The notes beneath the pieces were generated by a model, which had not been told where the DNA came from, searched no databases, and worked only from the letters and a program-made list of their open reading frames with translations. Of a stretch of DNA of 64,000 nucleotides, positions 34,733-41,776 are shown one piece after another. Where the stretch lies: positions 3,348,001 to 3,412,000 of the forward strand of contig NZ_CP063808.1 in the NCBI RefSeq assembly GCF_018128905.1. The letters run 5' to 3'. The DNA comes from Streptomyces sp. A2-16. Lineage in GTDB: Bacteria; Actinomycetota; Actinomycetes; Streptomycetales; Streptomycetaceae. Both the position numbers and the translations under genes were made by a program. Positions within the stretch are counted from its first letter, which is position 1, and every line of letters starts with the position of its first letter.

Positions 34733-35215
34733 ATGCCCCACCTGTTGTGGGACGACGTCAAGAACTTCTTCGATCCCGACCTCATGGGGGCGCTTCCCGA
34801 CCTCCGCGTCCCGGGCACATCGTCGGCGGACTGGCAGGCGGTGCTCGACCTGGTGCGGTCGCGGGGATGGTCGTACGCGTACTCCGAGGACGGTGTCGTC
34901 GTCCGGCTGCCGAGAGCCGAGGAGATCATGAGCCGGGGCGGGCGCGTCGACGCGGTACTGCACGTACGGCCTGCTCCCGGAGTCCTGGTGATCTTCCGGC
35001 CCCACGAGGCCGGCGCGATCGACTTCGATGTGGATCTGCGGGAGTTGCAGGGCCAGACGGGCGTTGATGCGCTGTGCCACCTGCTGCGGGCTGTCGGCCG
35101 ACGGCTGGGCAAGCCAGTGCTGCTGACTCCGGAGTCGGATCCACTGCACCCCGTTCTCGGCTACGACGTCACGGCCGACCGGGTGGTGCTGCTCGCGGAC
35201 CCAGGGCTCGGGTGA
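34733..35215 (+). CDS. Hypothetical 160-residue protein
   Basis: Starts MPHLLWDDVKNFFDPDLMGALPDL at ATG 34733; an in-frame ATG at 34697 is less likely. It is a small acidic, probably globular protein with alternating strands and helices (GVVVRLPRAEEI, AVLHVRPAPGVLVIFRP, IDFDVDLRELQGQ) and no membrane or signal segment. It resembles small actinomycete proteins associated with immunity to secreted toxins, but I cannot confirm this. No operon partner is obvious. Confidence 0.6.
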   Translation: MPHLLWDDVKNFFDPDLMGALPDLRVPGTSSADWQAVLDLVRSRGWSYAYSEDGVVVRLPRAEEIMSRGGRVDAVLHVRPAPGVLVIFRPHEAGAIDFDVDLRELQGQTGVDALCHLLRAVGRRLGKPVLLTPESDPLHPVLGYDVTADRVVLLADPGLG

Positions 35216-35305
35216 CTGCCACGGGTCGGGAGCGGTCGGTGTCGGTGCGGTCTGGTGGCTGAGACTGACTGGCTGTCAGCTGACGGCGGCGATACGGCGG
35301 ACAAA

Positions 35306-35317
35306 ATTGTTGACAAT
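35306..35317. promoter_or_regulatory. FadR-type operator ATTGT-TG-ACAAT
   Basis: Perfect ATTGT/ACAAT arms around a 2-bp centre, matching the TNGT-N-ACNA pattern recognised by FCD-type GntR regulators. It lies 52 bp before the GntR gene. The same ATTGTTGACAA occurs at 39586-39596 before the transporter gene, pointing to one regulon. Confidence 0.65.
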
Positions 35318-35368
35318 CTTGTCTGGCTAGATTTAGGTTCGACAGGCACTCACTCAGGGAGGGCAACG

Positions 35369-36019
35369 ATGCCGAAAGAAGCCCGTCCGAGCACCGGGGA
35401 GCAGGCCAAACAGCATGCGCTCGCGCAGCTGCGGCAGGCGATCCTGCACGGCGAGATGGCACCGGCGCAGCGGCTGGTGGAGAACGAGCTCGCCGAGCAG
35501 TTCGGTGTGACACGGGCCAGCATCCGGGCTGCGCTCATCGATCTGGAGGCCCAGGGTCTCGTCGAGCGGATCCGCAACCGGGGCTCCCGGGTGCGGGTGG
35601 TCACCGTCGAGGAGGCGGTCGCCATCACCGAGTGCCGCATGGTCCTGGAAGGGCTGTGCGCGGCCAAGGCGGCCACCCTGGCCAGTGACGAGCAGCTCGC
35701 CGAGCTGACCGAGCTGGGCACGGCGATGACCAAGGCCGTGGCCGACGGCGAGCCGGTGACCTACTCCGAGCTCAACCAGGAGCTGCACGCCAAGGTGCGG
35801 GAGTTCTCCGGCCAGCGGACCGCCGTGGATCTGCTGGAGCGGCTGAACGCCCAACTGGTGCGCCACCGCTTCCAGTTGGCGCTCAGGCCGGGACGCCCGC
35901 AGCACTCCCTGAGCGAGCATCTGGCGATGATCGAGGCGATCAGGGCCAGGGATCCGCAGGCGGCCGAGAAGGCCGTCCGCGCCCACCTCACCAGCGTGAT
36001 CGAGGCGCTGCGCGACTGA
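35369..36019 (+). CDS. GntR-family regulator with FCD domain
   Basis: A 216-residue FadR-subfamily protein starting at ATG 35369 after AGGGAGGG. The winged helix has LRQAILHGEMAPAQRLVENELAEQFGVTRASIRAALIDLEAQGLV. The all-helical FCD ligand domain follows, with an ECRMVLEGLCAAKAA helix, a histidine in LNQELHAKVREFSG and SEHLAMIEAIRARD. It sits first in the aromatic-acid cluster and probably senses a pathway acid. Two copies of a matching operator lie ahead of its own gene and of the transporter gene. Confidence 0.88.
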   Translation: MPKEARPSTGEQAKQHALAQLRQAILHGEMAPAQRLVENELAEQFGVTRASIRAALIDLEAQGLVERIRNRGSRVRVVTVEEAVAITECRMVLEGLCAAKAATLASDEQLAELTELGTAMTKAVADGEPVTYSELNQELHAKVREFSGQRTAVDLLERLNAQLVRHRFQLALRPGRPQHSLSEHLAMIEAIRARDPQAAEKAVRAHLTSVIEALRD

Positions 36020-36067
36020 GCCGCGCGGGGCGGGCGCGAATCCGTCCACTCCAAGGAGATGTCCGTG

Positions 36068-36817
36068 ATGACGCAGCCAGGCGCGCCCGCCCGTCCACGT
36101 TCCACCCTCGTGATCACCGCCCATGCCGGGGACTTCGTGTGGCGGGCGGGCGGGGCCATCGCCCTGGCGGCCTCCCGGGGCGAGAAGGTCACGATCGCCT
36201 GTCTGACCTTCGGCGAGCGGGGGGAGTCCGCCAAGGCGTGGCGTGAGGGCAGGAAGCTGGAGGAGATCAAGGCGATACGGCGGGACGAGGCCGAGCGCGC
36301 CGCCGCCCGCCTGGGTGCCGAGGTCCGCTTCTTCGACGCCGGCGACTATCCGCTGGTCCCCACCGCCGAGTTGACCGACCGCCTCGTCGAGGTCTACCGG
36401 GCCACCCAGCCCGACGTGGTGCTCACCCATCCCGTCGAGGACCCGTACAACGGCGACCACCCGGCCGCCAACCGGATGGCCCTGGAGGCCCGCGTCCTCG
36501 CGCAGGCCATCGGATACCCGGGCGAGGGCGAGATCATCGGCGCCCCGCCGGTCTTCTACTTCGAGCCCCACCAGCCCGAGATGAGCGGCTTCAAGCCCGA
36601 GGTCCTCCTCGACATCACCGAGGTGTGGGAGACCAAGCGCAAGGCCATGGAGTGCCTCGGCGCCCAGCAGCACCTGTGGGACTACTACACCGACCTCGCC
36701 GTCCGCCGGGGTGTCCAGCTCAGGCGCAACGCGGGGCCGAACCTGGGCCTGGCCCACAAGACCATGGCCGAGGCGTACATGCGGCCCTACCCGCAGATCG
36801 CGAAGGAGCTGGCATGA
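36068..36817 (+). CDS. PIG-L family hydrolase, probable 4-oxalomesaconate hydratase (GalB-like)
   Basis: I choose ATG 36068 because AAGGAG at 36053-36058 is 9 nt away; ATG 36059 is too close to it. The 249-residue LmbE/PIG-L protein has ITAHAGDFVWRAGG, where the usual HPDD zinc motif reads HAGD (H19, D22), and HPVEDPYNGDHPAANRMA with further zinc ligands. PIG-L proteins include GalB, the 4-oxalomesaconate hydratase of gallate degradation. The aldolase and tautomerase genes next to it support that role. It ends in an ATGA overlap with the aldolase gene. Confidence 0.8.
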   Translation: MTQPGAPARPRSTLVITAHAGDFVWRAGGAIALAASRGEKVTIACLTFGERGESAKAWREGRKLEEIKAIRRDEAERAAARLGAEVRFFDAGDYPLVPTAELTDRLVEVYRATQPDVVLTHPVEDPYNGDHPAANRMALEARVLAQAIGYPGEGEIIGAPPVFYFEPHQPEMSGFKPEVLLDITEVWETKRKAMECLGAQQHLWDYYTDLAVRRGVQLRRNAGPNLGLAHKTMAEAYMRPYPQIAKELA

Positions 36818-37518
36818 GCGGCGTGATCGTCACCAACCCGCCGAAGGCCGAGCTGAAGGACGTCGACGCGCTCGCACGGTACGGCGTGGCCACCGTCAGC
36901 GAGGCCATGGGCCGAACCGGCCTGCTGGGTCCGGATGTCCGCCCCGTCCAGCAGGGCGTACGCGTCGCGGGCACGGCCGTCACCGTGATCGGCTGGCCCG
37001 GCGACAACCTCATGATCCACGCGGCCGTCGAGCAGTGCGGCGAGGGCGACATCCTCGTCGTCACCACCACCTCCCCTTGTACGGACGGCCTGTTCGGCGA
37101 ACTGTTCGCGACCGCGCTGCGACAGCGCGGGGTGCGCGGGGTCGTCACCAGCACCGGCATCCGCGACACCCAGGAACTGCGCGACATGGGCTTCGCGGCC
37201 TGGTCCCGCGCAGTCTCCGCACAGGGCACGGTCAAGGCCACCGGCGGCTCGGTCAACGTACCGATCGTCGTCGACGGCCAGGTGATCCACCCGGGTGACG
37301 CGATCCTCGCCGACGACGACGGCGTCGTGGTCGTCCCGCGGCGGCGCGTGGCCGAGACGGTGGAGAGGTCCGAGGCTCGCGAGGCCAAGGAGGCGGCCAC
37401 CCGCGCCGCCTTCGTCGACGGGCAACTCGGCCTGGACCGCTACGGGTTGCGCGAGACGCTGCGGCGGCTCGGAGTGGAGTACCGGACGTACGAGGAGTAC
37501 GAGGGGGAGCGGTCGTGA
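36814..37518 (+). CDS. 4-carboxy-4-hydroxy-2-oxoadipate aldolase (LigK/GalC, RraA-like fold)
   Basis: A 234-residue protein with the RraA/HMG-aldolase pattern: ARYGVATVSEAMGR, GWPGDNLMIHAAVEQCGEGDILVVTT, and VTSTGIRDTQEL carrying the Arg-Asp pair that holds substrate and metal. GDAILADDDGVVVVPRR ends the core. It should split 4-carboxy-4-hydroxy-2-oxoadipate into pyruvate and oxaloacetate. It overlaps its neighbours on both sides by 4 bp (ATGA and GTGA), so translation is tightly coupled. Confidence 0.87.
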   Translation: MSGVIVTNPPKAELKDVDALARYGVATVSEAMGRTGLLGPDVRPVQQGVRVAGTAVTVIGWPGDNLMIHAAVEQCGEGDILVVTTTSPCTDGLFGELFATALRQRGVRGVVTSTGIRDTQELRDMGFAAWSRAVSAQGTVKATGGSVNVPIVVDGQVIHPGDAILADDDGVVVVPRRRVAETVERSEAREAKEAATRAAFVDGQLGLDRYGLRETLRRLGVEYRTYEEYEGERS

Positions 37519-38600
37519 ACGAGGAGGTGCCCTGCGTACTGATGCGGGGCGGCACGTCCAAGGGCGCCTACTTCCTCGCCGGCGACCTGCCCGCCGAACC
37601 CGCCCTGCGCGACGACCTGTTGCTGCGGATCATGGGCAGCCCGGACGACCGGCAGATCGACGGCCTGGGGGGTGCGCACCCGCTCACCAGCAAGGTCGCC
37701 GTGATCTCGCCGTCCGCCGACCCCGGGGCCGACGTCGACTACCTCTTCCTCCAAGTCGCCGTCGACCGGCCCGAGGTGAGCGACCGTCAGAACTGCGGCA
37801 ACATCCTCGCCGGAGTCGGACCGTTCGCCGTGGAACGCGGACTGGTCCCGGCGGGGCAGGAGGAGACCGCCGTCCGGATCCGCATGGTCAACACCGGAGA
37901 CCTGGCCACGGCGACCTTCCCCACGCCGGGCGGCCGTGTCGACTACAAGGGCGGGGCCGCGATCTCGGGCGTACCGGGGACGGCGGCCCCCGTGGTGATC
38001 GAGTTCCCGCCGGGCGAGGGGCAGTTGCTCCCCACCGGCAACACGGTCGACGTCATCGACGGCGTCGAGGTGACCTGCGTGGACAACGGCATGCCGACCG
38101 TCCTCATCGCGGCCGACTCGCTCAAGGTGACCGGCTACGAGACACCCCGGGACCTGGAGGAGGACGAGACCCTGGCCGACCGCCTGCGCACCATCCGCCT
38201 GGAGGCGGGCCGTCTGATGGGCCTCGGTGACGTGTCCGACGCCACCGTCCCCAAGCTCACGCTGCTCGCCCCGCCCCGCGACGGCGGCGCGGTCACCACC
38301 CGCACCTTCATCCCGGTGCGCTGCCACACCTCCATCGGTGTCCTGGGCGCGGCGAGCGTGGCCGCGGGCCTGCGGATCGAGGGCACCGTGGGCGCGGGGA
38401 TCGCGGTGATCGACCCGGCCACCGACCGCGTCCGCATGGAACACCCCACGGGATTCCTGGACATCGAGAGCAGCGTGACGGCCACGGCCGACGGTCCGCC
38501 CTCCGCCCGCCGTACCGCCGTGGTGCGCACCGCCCGCAAGATCTTCGACGGCACCGTCTTCCCCCGGGCCGCCGACCGACCCACAGGAGGTCACCGATGA
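37515..38600 (+). CDS. PrpF-family isomerase, probable 4-oxalomesaconate tautomerase (GalD-like)
   Basis: A 361-residue PrpF/GalD protein starting at GTG 37515: VPCVLMRGGTSKGAYFLAGDLP, IDGLGGAHPLTSKVAVIS, NCGNILAGVGPFAVERG and CHTSIGVLGAASVA are all family hallmarks, including the catalytic lysine and cysteine regions of the diaminopimelate-epimerase fold. Here it would interconvert keto and enol forms of 4-oxalomesaconate before hydration. A role on another tricarboxylic substrate such as an aconitate cannot be excluded by sequence alone, but the neighbours favour the gallate pathway. Confidence 0.85.
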   Translation: MNEEVPCVLMRGGTSKGAYFLAGDLPAEPALRDDLLLRIMGSPDDRQIDGLGGAHPLTSKVAVISPSADPGADVDYLFLQVAVDRPEVSDRQNCGNILAGVGPFAVERGLVPAGQEETAVRIRMVNTGDLATATFPTPGGRVDYKGGAAISGVPGTAAPVVIEFPPGEGQLLPTGNTVDVIDGVEVTCVDNGMPTVLIAADSLKVTGYETPRDLEEDETLADRLRTIRLEAGRLMGLGDVSDATVPKLTLLAPPRDGGAVTTRTFIPVRCHTSIGVLGAASVAAGLRIEGTVGAGIAVIDPATDRVRMEHPTGFLDIESSVTATADGPPSARRTAVVRTARKIFDGTVFPRAADRPTGGHR

Positions 38601-39547
38601 CTCCGCCGCTCGGCGACATCGCCCACATCGGCCACGCCCAGCTGTTCACACCGGACCTGGACGCCAGCGTCGGCTTCTTCACCGACTACCTGGGCCTGAC
38701 GGTCAACGGGCAGGACGGCGGCACGGTCCACCTGCGGACCTACGACGACTACGAGCACCACAGCCTGGTCCTCACCGCCCGCGAGCAGCCCGGCCTCGGC
38801 CGGCTCGCCCTGCGCACCTCCAGCGAGGAGGCCCTCCATCGCCGTGTCAAGGCGGTCGAGGAGTCGGGCGGAACCGGCAGGTGGGTCGAGGACGAACCCG
38901 GCCTGGGCAAGCTGTGGGTCACCACCGACCCGGACGGCCACGAGCACGCCCTCTACTGGGAGAGCGAGCACTACCGGGCCCCCGAGGAACTGCGGCCGGC
39001 GCTGAAGAACCAGCCGCAGGCCAAGCCCAACAGGGGAGTGGGCGTACGGCGGTTGGACCACATCAACTTCCTCGCCGCCGACGTGCTCGCCAACGCCGAG
39101 TTCCAGCAGAACGTCCTCGGCGCCCGGCCCACCGAGCAGATCCGCCTGGACAGCGGGAAGATCGCGGCGCGCTGGCTGACGTACACGAACAAGTCGTACG
39201 ACGTCGTCTACACCTCGGACTGGACCGGCAGCGCGGGCCGGCTGCACCACATCGCCTTCGCCACCGACACCCGCGAGGACGTGCTGCGCGCGGCCGATCT
39301 CGCCATCGACACCGGGGTGTTCATCGAGACGGGCCCGCACAAGCACGCCATCCAGCAGACGTTCTTCCTCTACGTCTACGAGCCAGGCGGCAACCGCATC
39401 GAGCTGTGCAACCCGCTCACCCGGCTGGTCCTCGCCCCCGACTGGCCGCTGGTCACCTGGACCGAGGAGGAGCGCGGGAAGGGGCAGGCCTGGGGGCTGA
39501 AGACCATCGAGTCGTTCCACACGCACGGGACGCCGCCGGTCGGCTGA
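38597..39547 (+). CDS. Type I (VOC fold) extradiol ring-cleavage dioxygenase
   Basis: A 316-residue two-domain vicinal-oxygen-chelate enzyme. Metal ligands should be H155 (RRLDHINF), one of H217/H218 (RLHHIAF) and E269 (GNRIEL). Compared by eye with homoprotocatechuate 2,3-dioxygenase, second-sphere H250 and Y259 are kept, but the acid-base histidine (H200 there) is Tyr201 in KSYDVVY. The neighbouring GalB/GalC/GalD-like genes predict a gallate-type substrate yielding 4-oxalomesaconate, a step normally done by the unrelated type II enzymes GalA or LigAB. It overlaps the tautomerase gene by 4 bp. Confidence 0.87.
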   Translation: MTPPLGDIAHIGHAQLFTPDLDASVGFFTDYLGLTVNGQDGGTVHLRTYDDYEHHSLVLTAREQPGLGRLALRTSSEEALHRRVKAVEESGGTGRWVEDEPGLGKLWVTTDPDGHEHALYWESEHYRAPEELRPALKNQPQAKPNRGVGVRRLDHINFLAADVLANAEFQQNVLGARPTEQIRLDSGKIAARWLTYTNKSYDVVYTSDWTGSAGRLHHIAFATDTREDVLRAADLAIDTGVFIETGPHKHAIQQTFFLYVYEPGGNRIELCNPLTRLVLAPDWPLVTWTEEERGKGQAWGLKTIESFHTHGTPPVG

Positions 39548-39554
39548 GGCGTTC

Positions 39555-39623
39555 GGAGCCACCCCTCGCCTTGATTGTCGATGAGATTGTTGACAAAAGC
39601 GTTGACACTCATGGGGTGGCTCC
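39555..39623. promoter_or_regulatory. Transporter control region: operator inside an 11-bp inverted repeat
   Basis: GGAGCCACCCC (39555-39565) and GGGGTGGCTCC (39613-39623) are exact reverse complements enclosing 47 bp. That interval holds ATTGTTGACAA (39586-39596), matching the operator at 35306, and further GATTGT and GTTGAC half-sites. The arms could form a long hairpin in RNA or a second binding palindrome. The transporter ATG follows at 39662. Confidence 0.6.
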
Positions 39624-39661
39624 TTAGCGTCTGGCGCACCACGTACGAGAGGTAACCAACG

Positions 39662-40984
39662 ATGTCCTCCTCCCCCTCCCCGCTCTCCGCCCGCGGCGGC
39701 AGGCTGGCCCTCCTGGTCGTCGGTCTGTGCTGGCTGGCCGTGCTCTTCGACGGCCTCGACATGTTCATCTACGGCTCGGTGCTGCCCCACCTGCTGGAGA
39801 CCAGGACCTTCGGCCTCACCCCGGACCAGGCCGGCGACCTCGGCAGCTACGCCACCTTCGGCATGCTGGTCGGCGCCCTGGCCGCCGGGACGGTCGCCGA
39901 CCGGATCGGGCGCAAGAAGCTGATGGTCTCCTGCGTGACCCTCTTCTCGCTGGCCTCAGGCCTGTGCGCACTGGCCGACGGCGTCGCCGTCTTCGGCCTC
40001 GGCCGGACCCTGGCCGGCGTCGGCCTGGGCGGCCTGCTGCCGACCGCGATCAGCATGGTCTCCGACTACGCCCCGCGCGGCCGCGGCGCCATCGTCATCG
40101 GCCTGCTGATGACCGCCCACCACGCGGGCGGCATCCTCTCCGCCTACGTCGCCAAGTGGCTCGTCGACCCGGTCGGCTGGCGTGCCGCGTTCTGGGTCTG
40201 CGTCCTGCCGCTGCTCTTCGCCCCGGTGCTGGCGAAGTTCCTGCCCGAGTCGCTGAGCTTCCTGGTCGCCAAGGGCCGCACCGAGGAGGCCAGGGCGCTC
40301 GCCGGGCGGTACGACGTCGAGGTGCCGGCCGCGAGGACCGGTGGCGCCGGTGACCGGTGGGGCAACCTCGCGAACCTGTTCCGCGGCAACGAGTGGATCC
40401 AGACCCTGCTGTACTGGGCGGCCTCCTTCGGCGGACTGCTCCTCGTCTACGGCGTCGCCACCTGGCTGCCCACCCTGATGCGGGCCGAGGGGTACGAGCT
40501 GGGCTCCGCCCTGTCCTTCGTGGTCGTGTTCAACCTCGGCGGCATCGTGGGCATGCTGGTCGCGGGCCGCGCCGCCGACCGCTTCGGCGCCCCGCGCATC
40601 GCGGCGATCTGGTTCGCGCTGACCGCGGCGGGCGTCTTCCTGCTCAGCGTCCACCTGTCGACGGCCGTCACGATGATCGTCGTCTTCCTGACCGGCGTCT
40701 TCCTCAACAGCGCCCAGACGATGATCTACGCGACGGTCTCGATCCGCTCCCGCGCGGACAACCGGGCCACCGCGGTCGGCTGGACCTCCGGCATGGGCCG
40801 CTTCGGTGCCGTCTTCGGCCCCTGGCTCGGCGGCCGGCTGCTCGCCTCGGGCAACGGCGACCGGGGCTTCACCGCCTTCGCCGTCGCCGGCCTGTCGTCC
40901 ATGGTCTTCATCGGCGTCGCCGCCCTGCGCGGCTCACGGCAGGCGCCCACCGGCAGCGAGCGGGAACTGGTCGCCGCCCACTGA
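39662..40984 (+). CDS. MFS aromatic acid:proton symporter (AAHS family)
   Basis: A 440-residue, 12-helix major facilitator. The AAHS signature VLFDGLDMFIYGSVLPHLLE is in helix 1, with Asp residues needed for aromatic-acid uptake. The cytoplasmic loop motif DRIGRKKLM follows helix 2, and the repeat AGRAADRFGAPR is in the second half. It resembles PcaK/GalT-like carriers of 4-hydroxybenzoate, protocatechuate and gallate. Placed right after the ring-cleavage gene with a shared operator, it is the likely importer of the pathway substrate. Confidence 0.87.
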   Translation: MSSSPSPLSARGGRLALLVVGLCWLAVLFDGLDMFIYGSVLPHLLETRTFGLTPDQAGDLGSYATFGMLVGALAAGTVADRIGRKKLMVSCVTLFSLASGLCALADGVAVFGLGRTLAGVGLGGLLPTAISMVSDYAPRGRGAIVIGLLMTAHHAGGILSAYVAKWLVDPVGWRAAFWVCVLPLLFAPVLAKFLPESLSFLVAKGRTEEARALAGRYDVEVPAARTGGAGDRWGNLANLFRGNEWIQTLLYWAASFGGLLLVYGVATWLPTLMRAEGYELGSALSFVVVFNLGGIVGMLVAGRAADRFGAPRIAAIWFALTAAGVFLLSVHLSTAVTMIVVFLTGVFLNSAQTMIYATVSIRSRADNRATAVGWTSGMGRFGAVFGPWLGGRLLASGNGDRGFTAFAVAGLSSMVFIGVAALRGSRQAPTGSERELVAAH

Positions 40985-41004
40985 CCTTCCGGGCGCGGGG
41001 GCTC

Positions 41005-41601
41005 CTAGTCGCTCTCCGCCCCACGCGCCGCTCGCACCCCGTCCAGCGCGATCGACAGCACCCGATCGCGCTGGACGTCGTCGTCGAACGTCGTCGCCGT
41101 GATCCCGGCGACCATCCGCAACAGGTCCACGAAGTCCATGTCCCGCCGGGCCAGCCCCGCCTCCTGCGCCCGCGCGAACAGCGGGCCGCCCGCCGCGTAC
41201 ATCGACTCCCGGCACGCCGCGAAGATCTCCGACTCGTCGTTGAGCGCCTCGCGCACCGCCCGCTTGGTCACCATGTAGCCCGCGAACCGGTCGAGCCACG
41301 CCGTGAGCGCCTCCCAGGGCTCCCGGTCGGCGAGCTCCTGGGCCACCCGCACCAGCGTGTTCACCTCGTCCGCGTAGACGCTCTCGAAGAGATGGCGGCG
41401 AGTGGGGAAGTTCCGGTACAGCGTGCCGATGCCCACGCCCGCGCGCCGTGCGATGTCCTCCAGGGAGGCCTCCGCCCCGTGCTCGGCGAACGCCTCGCGC
41501 GCGGCGGCCAGCAGGGCGTCGTAGTTGCGGGCGGCGTCCTTCCGGTGAGGTCGGCGGGCCGCGACGATCTCGCTGACGGGGAACGACGACGGGGCGGTCA
41601 C
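41005..41601 (-). CDS. TetR-family regulator of the adjacent efflux pump
   Basis: A 198-residue TetR protein. The N-terminal helix-turn-helix is clear: NYDALLAAAREAFAEHGAEASLEDIARRAGVGIGTLYRNFPTRRHLFESVY. The C-terminal ligand domain is helical and variable. It diverges from the MFS pump gene across 175 bp with three inverted repeats of pattern GGAGG-N4-CCTCC. It almost certainly represses the pump, with relief by a toxic ligand. Confidence 0.9.
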   Translation of the reverse strand: MTAPSSFPVSEIVAARRPHRKDAARNYDALLAAAREAFAEHGAEASLEDIARRAGVGIGTLYRNFPTRRHLFESVYADEVNTLVRVAQELADREPWEALTAWLDRFAGYMVTKRAVREALNDESEIFAACRESMYAAGGPLFARAQEAGLARRDMDFVDLLRMVAGITATTFDDDVQRDRVLSIALDGVRAARGAESD

Positions 41602-41623
41602 GACTGCCTCCCGGGAGACGAAA

Positions 41624-41691
41624 CGGAGGTATACCTCCGGAACGGTTGAAGCGGAGGGTTGCCTCCGCTAGAGTGGAGGCGCACCTCCACT
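41624..41691. promoter_or_regulatory. Three TetR operators GGAGG-N4-CCTCC
   Basis: Three inverted repeats lie in the divergent gap: CGGAGGTATACCTCCG (41624-41639, fully palindromic), AGCGGAGG-GTTG-CCTCCGCT (41650-41669) and AGTGGAGG-CGCA-CCTCCACT (41672-41691). Centres are 28 and 22 bp apart. All share the same 5+4+5 core, so they are probably three sites for the TetR protein encoded to the left. Confidence 0.8.
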
Positions 41692-41776
41692 TTAGCAGTC
41701 GAGGTGCGCTTCGCCCTTTCCGCGACCGCTTCCCACGAGGCTCCGGCCGCACCCCGTTCGTTCGGAGAGGCTCCTC

